A program made the translations under genes and the position numbers. Of a stretch of DNA of 64,000 nucleotides, positions 56,179 through 64,000 are shown piece after piece. The DNA lies in the NCBI GenBank assembly GCA_964035575.1, contig OZ037891.1, forward strand, positions 620,001-684,000, written 5' to 3'. The notes under the pieces were generated by a model. It did not search any database, had not been told where the DNA came from, and saw only the letters and a list, made by a program, of their open reading frames with translations. Each line of letters begins with the position of its first letter. The stretch's first letter is position 1. Source of the stretch: Rhynchopus sp. YZ270_cl-10. Its lineage: Eukaryota > Euglenozoa > Diplonemea > Diplonemida > Diplonemidae.

Positions 56179-57025
56179 ATGGCAGCCCTCACCGACGAGC
56201 AGATCAAGGAGGCCTTCAACCTCTTCGACGCAGATGGCTCTGGTGCCATTGACGCCGAGGAGATGGCCCTCGCGATGAAGGGTCTTGGCTTCGGAGACCA
56301 GCCGCGTGAGGAGATCGAGAAGATGATCCGTTCCATCGACACCGACGCCAACGGTCTCATTGAGTACCCCGAGTTCGAGCGCATGATGAAGGTATCTATT
56401 TTCCTCCCCTTTTCTCCCACTTTTTAAAGGAAAAAAAAACACCTTCCAAGCATGCTGCACGACAGCCATCATTTATCACCCTCCTGAGTCGCTGAGAGGG
56501 ATGATAAACTCGAGGTCACTCCTGATCCACTATAGGTTCAATCTTGCAAATTCTTCCTTTACGTCCAGCTGAGACAACAGCACTTGCAAATAGTAATCTA
56601 ACTCGACAGGCATTGTCGGAGCGATACGAGAAAAAAATATATAGTGGAGCACACTCTAGGGTGGCTACACTAATACAACCAAGTTTTCAAATAAGTAAAA
56701 AAGTACAAAACAAAGTAGCAAAAGCAAAAACAAAACAAAACAAAACAAAACAAAACAAACTTTCAAACCACCCACCCACCCCGCACAGGCCAAGATGGCA
56801 CAGAAGGACTCTCCCGAAGAGATCTTCAAGGCGTTCCAGCTCTTCGACATGGACAAGACCGGCAAGATCTCCTTCGCAAACCTGAAGGAGGTGGCAAAGC
56901 TTCTTGGCGAGAACCCCGGTGACGACGTGCTGCAGGAGATGATCGCTGAGGCAGACGAGGACCGTGACGGTGAGATCAGCTTCGAGGAGTTCAAGAACGT
57001 CATGATCCAGATGAAGGGCAAATAG
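56179..57025 (+). CDS. Centrin (caltractin), two exons
   Basis: Calcium-binding EF-hand protein of centrioles, basal bodies and related fibres; the product is 149 aa. Exon 1 is 56179-56391 (71 aa), exon 2 is 56789-57025 (78 aa), with a phase-0 intron GTATCT...CGCACAG of 397 nt. EF1 ([12 protein letters not shown]), EF2 ([12 protein letters not shown]) and EF4 ([12 protein letters not shown]) keep their calcium ligands. EF3 is [12 protein letters not shown], with Asn at position 12, as is usual for centrins. The linker [18 protein letters not shown] and [10 protein letters not shown] match centrin, not calmodulin. The intron contains a family F repeat (56637-56700) absent from the duplicated intron upstream. 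The N-terminal extension of many centrins is nearly absent. Confidence 0.92.
56637..56700 (+). repeat. Dispersed repeat, family F, inside the centrin intron
   Basis: TAGTGGAGCACACTCTAGGG, TGGCTACACTAATACAACCA, then AGTTTTCAAATAAG and an A-rich stretch to about 56760. The duplicated upstream intron (from 55337) lacks it, so it marks an insertion or a deletion after the duplication. Confidence 0.85.
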
Positions 57026-57912
57026 AACCACTATTTTTCCTTGTTTTTTTAAAGTTTTTTTTTTTTTTTTAAACGTGGTGAGAGGGGGTTTTTTAGAGAA
57101 ATAACGTCATTAAAATCCCCTGAAAACAATTTGTGCAGCAAGGAGTTGCTAAAAAAATGGGGCGTTTTTTTGGAGAAGAGGAAAGTGGGTAGCGATGGGA
57201 GTTCACCCACGGGAGGAGGGGAAGAGGGGAAGGTCGAATACGGCTGTAATTCTTCTGGGGGGGACAATGTGTAGTGTGTGTCTTTTTTTGAATAATTTTG
57301 TTTTATGTTCAAAAAGAAATGACAAAAATTGTAAACAGTAAAAAAAAAATAATTGGGAGGGAACCGAGGGGAAGAGGAAAAAGTAATAAAAAGTAGTAAA
57401 CCCCAGCACTCCCCCACAAAAAACCCCCTCTTTTTAGACAACAGTCATGCCGTTTTGGCAATGTTACGTACATTCCTGCATCCGCTGAATGGTGAGACAT
57501 TTGCACTTTCATCTTCTCCTTAACGAAAAGGACTCTTCTTGAATGAGGAATGACTAGCCGGCACGAAGTCACATGATTCCATCCCCTGCCATGTGTTCCA
57601 AGCAGCCCCATCCATCCCCTTTGACCCACTACTCCACACCACCCCCTTCCCAGAAACAACAATTACACATAGTCACCCCCCTTCCTTTAGGTGACTAAGC
57701 ACACGAAAGGCTTGGGCTTAGGCTTATAAAACTTTTCTCCTTCCCCCTCCTCCCCCCCCCTTCCCCCCCTCCTCCCCCTCAAAGCCATTTCCCTGCCCGA
57801 ATAGAGGGGTGGGGACATTTCGTTGCCCCGGGGTTTTTGCTATACCCTCTACGCCCCCTTTTGGCAAGCACATAACCCACTCCTTGCTTCTCTCCTTCTC
57901 TCCCTTTCTCCT
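57026..57912. other. Spacer between centrin and the third MGC gene
   Basis: No gene. Holds a C copy (about 57470-57530, TGCATCCGCTGAATGGTGAG then ACATTTGCACTTTC) and an A copy at 57690. 57738-57912 is C/T-rich up to the ATG, as before the second MGC gene. Confidence 0.55.
57690..57738 (+). repeat. Stem-loop repeat, family A
   Basis: GGTGACTAAGCACACGAAAG, then GCTTGGGCTTAGGCTTATAA and AACTTTTCTCC. It lies 175 bp upstream of the third MGC gene. Confidence 0.75.
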
Positions 57913-59821
57913 ATGGGGTGCTCCGACAGCAAGCCTACCCACCAAAGCAATGGGAATGGGAAGGTCAAGCCTACCCCCGCGAATAAGACGAAGGATGAGG
58001 AAAGGGTGAACAGAAGAGACATGCCGAAATTGGATCAGACGGAACGGCGTAAATCTATGGCCCCTGATAGAAAAAGCATCGACGCTGCACGATCCGCGAC
58101 TCCAACGGGGAGCGATCAAATGAGTGCAAAAGGGTCACCCAAGCACGAACCCGACAACACCAGCCACGAACCGGACAGCACCCACGGCATCGCACGCCCA
58201 CCATCACCCAAATCAGAAGAAAAATCCACCGACAAAAGCGATAAAAGCCTCCACCATTCTGACTCATGTTCACGCCTCGAATCGGATTCAGATATCCAAG
58301 ACATCACTGCAGGCAGCCCTGGGAATGCTACCCCCATGTCTTTATCTCCTGTTGCACATCCAGCTATGACACCGAACTCTCCTTTGGACACTGCGAACTT
58401 TGATGAGGCAAACGTAGGATACGATTTGATAGACTCCTACGACTATGACGCGGCGTTTAAGAAGCTGATGGAGTTGGTGAAGAAGCGGGATGGGAGGATG
58501 AATCTTGTAGCCTTGGCTGGGGTGTCGAGCATGCATGGGTTGGGGGGGGAGGCGTGGGCGAGGGTGTCCAGCGCATCTGTGAGTGAAGTGCCGCATCAGG
58601 TGAAGGAGGCAGCGGAGGCATGGTTGAGGCAAAGACATCTTAGTAAAAGGGCGACGCCTGCATTTGGCTCGCCTGCGGCGCTGCTCGCGTTGACAGAGCT
58701 GTATCGTATGCGAGACAAAGACGCCCCAGAAGACTTCGGTCTGCAGTGCATCTACCTCCCCACCCCGCACCCCCTCGCCCTCCTCCGGCACTCCACCGAC
58801 ACCTTGGCGACCTTCAAAAAAGAGCGTACAAAAGATATGAACCCCGCAAAGCTCAAGGAAATGGAAATAGAAAAGAAAGTGCTCCTCCGCAACTTCGACG
58901 CGTTAAGCAAGCCGAACACTCGCATTGGGGCGAAGGCGGGGAAGTACCTCTGGATGTCCTTTTATAAGGTATTGCACACATACAACTCTCCCCATCCACC
59001 TCTTTTTTCCAGCGTCTTTGGTGCTGAAATTCTAGAATTTAATTTCTACCTTATCAAAACAAACCCCCTTCTCCTCCACCTCACACTCACCTCAGGGAGC
59101 GGACGGATATGCACGCGACCTGGAACGAACCTGCCTCATGCTGGAACGTGCCATCCACTACGAAATGGGGAATGTCAAGGAGATGCGGCAATACCTTCAA
59201 AAGGCGCAGGACAAGCTTGGTGGCGGGCGCTCACGGGGGATGACCTCACAGCCTAGCCGCGAGGGACCACTACACACACCAAACCAGCTTCCAAAAGCAG
59301 CAAGGGAAGGACGACGCGAGAGCCGCTCCATCGGCAGACGTGAGAGCACCGGGAGCATGTCTGGCCGCATCTCACCCAATCAGTCAGGACGGTCCATATC
59401 GCCAGGTGGTCGTTGTGTCTCGCCTTCAGGGCGAAGCGGGACTCCAAGGAGGGGGTCCTACACACCACGGTGCACCACACCGGAGACTCCAGGGGGCGGA
59501 ATGCGGGGGCGGTCGAACTCTGTCATATCAGAGGTGGCAGCTACAGTGGCGTACATCAACGGGATGGAGGTGCTTGCCGTGAAGGACCACTCCAGGCAGG
59601 CAAGCGAGTCGCCACGTCGTGGCAAGGTGTCCTCCTACGATAGGGACATCCTTGCAGAGGAGGAGGACATCTCCATGAACTCCAGCACAACACCACGAGG
59701 GTCGCGGCGGCGCATCAGCGAGCGTGGGCACGACATCCAGGAGATGATCCGCAGGGAGTCGTGTGTGGTGGAACCGCAGATGAACTACATCCAGCATGGT
59801 CAGGTATGTGAAAGAAGTTGA
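57913..59821 (+). CDS. MGC-family predicted acylated protein, paralogue 3
   Basis: Predicted 593-aa protein of unknown function. Exon 1 is 57913-58968 (352 aa), exon 2 is 59096-59821, with a 127-nt phase-0 intron (GTATTG...CACCTCAG). MGCSDSKP again fits myristoylation plus palmitoylation. A charged Ser/Pro-rich linker (about 10-165, with VNRRDMP) leads to the helical core: YDLIDSYDYDAAFKKLMELV, SPAALLALTELYRMRD and TPHPLALLRHS (284-294). Exon 2 starts with a helix (LERTCLMLERAIHYEMGNVK), then a Ser/Arg/Gly tail with SGR/SPG motifs, VAYINGMEVLAV and SERGHDIQEMIRRE. The stop lies at the edge of a family E repeat. GTATGT at about 59803 could instead be a donor to a further exon that I cannot find. 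Confidence 0.83.
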
Positions 59822-59880
59822 GGAGATTTGCACCAAATGTGGAGAACACAACTACACTACAACAATTTTTCAAGGGAAAA
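59815..59880 (+). repeat. Dispersed repeat, family E, diverged
   Basis: TTGAGGAGATTTGCACCAAA, TGTGGAGAACACAACTACAC, then TACAACAATTTTTCAAGGG. It starts at the stop codon of the third MGC gene. Confidence 0.6.
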
Positions 59881-60469
59881 GAATAGGAGAAACTCTAGTG
59901 CATCATCTTTAGTCTTGAGGATATATGTGTAGCTGCTCCATGGATTTGTGTTTAAAAAAAAAAAAATGCATCGAGTGAGTAGCGGTGCTACGGTCATACC
60001 GTATTTTCTTCACGTTGAGCTGTGAGTTGGGATCATGTGTTGCACCCTTCAGATTATCCTAATTGACAAAGATATTATTACCCTGCAATGTTTCAAAAAA
60101 AAAAGAAACAATAAATAAACCCAACTGACAGACACCCCGTGGAGGTTCTCCGACACCGCGATAGGCGAGGGGTAAGGTGCAGGGGGCTTGCAGACTGTTT
60201 TTTTTTTTTTTTTGCAAGAACAAATTTTTAAAAAATGTGAAGAAAAACAGGGGTTCAAAAAAATGGTTTTCATAATACTGAAAGATAGCAAGAAAAGGGT
60301 AGAGAAGGGTTAGGGGGGTGTTAAAAAATATATGGGGGAACGGGTGGAGGAGGAGGAGTTATTTGATTGGCAAGCCTCAATCGCAAGGAATACCCCCATT
60401 CGGTAACCCCCTTTTTTAAGCGTGAAGCTTAAGGTTTTGTATTTTATTATCAGATGTCATCTCGAGGTT

Positions 60470-60552
60470 GGGGGGGTGGTGCGCCCACGGTGCACCGGGC
60501 ATGTACCAAGGTACAATGTCATGAGGGGGTTTGTATTTAGTCAAAGTTTGGT
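60470..60552 (+). repeat. Stem-loop repeat, family D, long form
   Basis: GCGCCCACGGTGCACCGGGC, ATGTACCAAGGTACAATGTC, ATGAGGGGGTTTGTATTTAG, then TCAAAGTTTGG. Confidence 0.7.
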
Positions 60553-61049
60553 TGTTTTGTTTTGCTTTTATGATTCACCCCCCCCTTCCCTACCGATCAT
60601 AACTTCGTTTTATCAGCTCCCATCAGTTGTGCTTGACACTGATAGTGTATGTTTTGTGGAAAATAGTGTGCGGTTTCGTTTGCAAAATCAATTTTTTGGT
60701 GAGTTTCCTGTGAGGAAATATTGCGTTAAGTGTGTGAGGTGGCGGGGCACACACACATAACAATAGAGAACAAAATGTATGTCCCACCATGCATGTGGCT
60801 AAATATGAGATTTTTTTTTGGCGTTTTTTTTTCGAAATCCCCATGCATTTCCTTCGCGTTGGAAAGTTTTTTTTTATCCCCAAGAGATCTTCGTCGCAAT
60901 TTCGCGATAGACGTGTCTTTTTTAGTGCCACCCTCGTACAATCCCCTTGTTGCCCTTTTTTGTATTTTTTGTTTCAGGTTCGTTCTGTTTTCTTCAGTTT
61001 TATTCTAGTTTCTAACTGGTTCGAGGGGCCATTCATCCATTTTGAAAGT

Positions 61050-61222
61050 TTTTTTTTTTGTCGTCTGAAGGAGGAAATATAAACAAAAGCATGGCACACT
61101 TTGGGACGAACCGCGTTGCAGAGACACCACTCCTCACCAAAACAGGTCGAGGTGTTGTGCGCTTCACCACAACCTCCCTCCCATGGGGTTTTTCGTGTGA
61201 TCAATGTTACGTTTCTATGTTT
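61050..61222 (+). repeat. Repeat family I, second copy
   Basis: CGTCTGAAGGAGGAAATATA, CCGCGTTGCAGAGACACCAC, TCCTCACCAAAACAGGTCGA, then GTTGTGCGCTTCACCACAAC. Well conserved against 32782 over the last 110 bases. A family A copy follows directly. Confidence 0.6.
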
Positions 61223-61223
61223 G

Positions 61224-61264
61224 GGTGACTAAGTGCGCTTAGGTTCATCTTATAAATTTTTCTT
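61224..61264 (+). repeat. Stem-loop repeat, family A, loop nearly absent
   Basis: GGTGACTAAGTGCGCTTAGG, then TTCATCTTATAAATTTTTC. CTAAG/CTTAG closes on a very short TGCG loop. Confidence 0.7.
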
Positions 61265-62368
61265 TTAGGGGACATTCCTGAGCGGAAATACCGGTGTGCC
61301 TAACGGGGGTGTTATGCCAACCGATGGTACGCTTGAGAATAGGAATTCAATCTTTTTGTTCAAATTTGTTTTCCCCAAAAAAGATTGAGGGTTAAAAAAA
61401 TTGGAAAACATATTTTGTTAGGTTTTCACAGTTACTTTTTTTTTTCGACATGCACAACAATTTCACTTCATGATGCGAGGAAAATGTGAAGGCTGTCTTT
61501 TTGGCACGCTTCACTCTAACAAATTAAAAATAAATAGCGAACATGTTTGTTTTGTACCGGCAGTATTTTTTTTTCTTTTTTCTTTTTGGCGAGTGTCTGC
61601 AAGTCTGCAAGGCAGAGGTGGAGCGGGTACAGTGGTGACGCGCTGCTGCTGAAGCCCACAAGCCAAGGGGGACGCACACTGCAAGAGCACCCCACCTGGT
61701 CTCTGTTTTTGGCGAAGGTCTGAACGATTAACTTTTTCTCTTTTTATTTGAAAGTAATCTCCCCACAAAGGCTCATCCCGCTGAAGAGGAGAAATAGCTT
61801 TCCCCTTCAGCGCAGACGTTCAGTGCAAGGACGTACGGTGTATGGGGAGTGATTAATGATCCAAAAAAAAAACAAAACACCTTTCCCCCTCAGTTTCGCT
61901 AGGCTTTGAAAGAAAAATAAAATACCGTAACGAATATGTTTGGGAATGTATAAACAAAAAAAACTCCGAGGGCCGGCAACTCCGCAAGGGTTGTGTTTTG
62001 TTGTGTTGCACTTCGCAATTCCATTTGATCCGAAGATGTTTTTCACATTCAAAGGCACAGTCGGGTGTGTCTTTCGCATTTCAATGGAGGCAGCTTGCCC
62101 ACATTAGTGCGTCACAACATATTTATTCAGGTGACCATGTGCCCTAGTAGTATCCTAAGAAGCATGCTTTCATGAAATGCAAGTCAGAATGTTACAAAAG
62201 CATGTTCAGCACGTTACCCGGCATGTGGTCACCGTGTACGGTATTAATAGAAAAAAAACCCCCCACCTCTCCCAGCTCGCCATGTATCCCAGTTTATTTT
62301 GTTGTAAGATGAATGCGAACAACGTATATTCATCAATGCATACAGCACTGTATGTTCTTTTTCTCCCT

Positions 62369-62412
62369 AGATGTGTGTGCACGAGAAGGCACATTCATCT
62401 TTCAAGTTTTTC
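62369..62412 (+). repeat. Stem-loop repeat, family B
   Basis: AGATGTGTGTGCACGAGAAG, then GCACATTCATCTTTCAAGTT. Almost exactly consensus. Confidence 0.8.
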
Positions 62413-62663
62413 TGTTTTTTTTTTTTACCCCCTCCGAAAATATTCCATTTTTTTTGTTGTTCTTTGTAAAAACCCTCCTCCCCCTCCATTTTCTTGTGTA
62501 CCCACATCTCTCCCGCAACTCTCTCTTTAGCAATTCAGAAAAAAAAAAAACGTTTTTTTTTTTGGGGGGAATTGAGACAGAGGGTGGGGGGGAAGGGTGG
62601 GGGGAGTCACTCCCACTCTGATGCCTTCTCTTGTTCTCTTCTTCCCACTGTTTCTATGCGTAA

Positions 62664-62735
62664 GGTGGCTGAGGTGAAGCCAAGCTCAGAGAAGCTTAGG
62701 TTTGTCTTGCGCAACTTTTTCTTTTATTCTTATTC
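62664..62735 (+). repeat. Stem-loop repeat, family A, rearranged hairpin
   Basis: GGTGGCTGAGGTGAAGCCAA, GCTCAGAGAAGCTTAGGTTT, then GTCTTGCGCAACTTTTTC. Confidence 0.55.
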
Positions 62736-63254
62736 ACGCAGGGAGAGGGTGTGTGTTGAACAGGAGCTGATGGGAGGAGGTCATACAGTTAAATGTGGCA
62801 CCACACAAAAAAAAAGTCTTTTCGAGAATTCTTTTGGAAAGTGCTTTGAGCACAGAGATGCTTGGGTTCATTCCCCAAGCTTCTCTCTTTTTTTCTTAAA
62901 GATGTGTACGCGCAAGATTTTCATTTTTTTTGTTTGATGTACCTTGAGTTCTCACGAGGACGTCAAAAAATAATGCCTCTTTTTTTTTGTTGTAACGAGA
63001 GCCTTTGGTCGTCTTCCCAATTTTGTTTTTTGTTTTTTGGATTTTTTTTTTCAAATAAATGTGGATAGCAAGTTTCACCCAACTTCTCAAGCAGCGCTTT
63101 CTTTTCCACAAGAATTCCTTATTTTTTTTATGTGCGACATTCACCGTCTTTCCGGTCTTTTTTTTTTTTTTTTGTTTTTTGATACTTTTTTTTCAGCCAT
63201 GAGTCTCTCTCTCTTGACTTCCATTTGCCGACCAAATATTTCTTGATGACCAAA

Positions 63255-63312
63255 GCTTTCTTTTCGTTTCGTTAAGGAAAGAAAGTATATGAAATAATCT
63301 TGATGTATGTGT
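63255..63312 (+). repeat. Hairpin repeat, family G
   Basis: CTTTCTTTTCGTTTCGTTAA, then GGAAAGAAAGTATATGAAAT. CTTGATG occurs on both sides (about 63243 and 63299), a possible short direct repeat. Confidence 0.6.
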
Positions 63313-63404
63313 ACATTCATCAGAAGTCTTTCTTTACTTTTCAAAAAGAGGGTTTGCTACATAAACCCACAGAAAAAAAAAAAATCTCCTCAAAAAAGGA
63401 TAGT

Positions 63405-63497
63405 GAACCTAGAGCCCTTTAAGTACAGCCGGGACCTATTTGAGAAACACACAGGACCCAACTGAGGCAGGGCGATTGTCGACACAATAAAAAAAAT
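63405..63497 (+). repeat. Dispersed repeat, family H
   Basis: TTAAGTACAGCCGGGACC ... GGGCGATTGTCGACACAATA with an A run. Confidence 0.5.
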
Positions 63498-63570
63498 GCG
63501 TTTTTTTTTTTTTTAAATCCCACACGGTGCGGTCTGTCGTGCTTGGAGTGTGTAAATAACGGACTTACCC

Positions 63571-63697
63571 CCTGAGTCCGACAGTCGGACCCCCTGAGTC
63601 CGACAGACGGACTCAGGGGTCCGTCTGTCGGACTCTGGAGTCCGACAGACGGACTCTGGAGTCCGACTGTCGGACTCTGGGGTCCGACAGTCGGACC
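63571..63697. repeat. Array of nested GTCCGAC palindromes
   Basis: TCCGACAGTCGGAC and TCCGACAGACGGACTC(A/T)GG units repeat about eight times in both orientations, so each unit and the whole array can fold on themselves. Runs of A facing T (about 63698-63775) continue the symmetry. Confidence 0.85.
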
Positions 63698-64000
63698 CAA
63701 AAAAAAATTTTTTTTTTTTTTTGGGCCGAAAAAAAAAATTTTTTTTTTTGGCCAAAAAAATTTTTTTGGCCGAAAATCGCCTTGTATAGCCACTACAGTA
63801 CACATGGTTTTACCAAAATAGCCGTATTTTGGCTGAAAATTTGACTTGAAAATTTTTTTCATTGTTTGGTCAATCTGAGGTTTTCTTTGAATTTTTTGGG
63901 CCATTTTATGACCTACTACACCCAATTTTTGGGGGATTTTTTTTTTCTTGGTCAAAAAATAGCGCTTGTTGCCTACTACTGGGTATAGGCTTGTTCAGAG

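Larger units (their letters stand above)
59881..64000. other. Spacer to the end of the window
   Basis: No gene recognised. Listed repeats are separated by homopolymer-rich sequence. 61580-61700 is GC-richer but has no recognisable product. Poorer repeat copies lie near 62128 (A), 62848 (A) and 62900 (B). Confidence 0.5.

Noticed and set aside
57823-57912. In-frame N-terminal extension of the third MGC gene
   Set aside because: It would bury the MGC acylation motif and is encoded by C/T-rich leader sequence.

Overview
The window looks like nuclear DNA of a eukaryotic microbe (probably a protist) that I cannot name. Four host genes carry short GT-AG introns (145 to about 400 nt) and have GC-rich exons. 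They sit in AT-rich spacer full of long A and T runs. I saw no rRNA, tRNA, CRISPR or bacterial-style operon. All four host genes lie on the + strand, with two deserts of about 19 kb between them.

Layout. 172-787: fold-back element. 2764-9912: two nearly identical hAT-like DNA transposons in opposite orientation, forming a 7.1-kb inverted repeat; each encodes a two-exon transposase of 885 aa. 11880-12490: weak coding-like remnants on the - strand. 12778-14077, 33537-35766 and 57913-59821: three paralogues of a family starting MGC(S/T)DS(K/R)P, with a predicted acylated N-terminus, a Sel1/TPR-like helical core containing HPL(A/G)xLR, and an intron at the same place after the core. 54896-57025: a centrin gene whose first exon is duplicated. 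21247-23742, 30835-31740 (with 31001-31486 nested inside), 40022-41168 and 44192-44527: further terminal-inverted-repeat elements, most with recognisable target duplications.

The deserts hold a dense set of short stem-loop repeats (families A to H, names mine, roughly 40-100 nt each), well over 100 copies by eye. Families A, B and D share the loop ACGAGAG on different stems, and stems within a family vary in a compensatory way. Most copies start just after a T-rich stretch ending in AG and end in a CAA(G/C)TTTTC-like tail followed by a T or A run. Every A-D copy I found is on the + strand, like the host genes. At least three family G copies sit between 19-22 bp direct repeats, and one family F copy is present in one of the two centrin intron duplicates but absent from the other, so some of these hairpins move. 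I regard this stem-loop superfamily as the most likely undescribed system here. The MGC gene family is the second candidate.

All calls come from reading the sequence by eye. Repeat boundaries are approximate to a few bases and the repeat list is not exhaustive.
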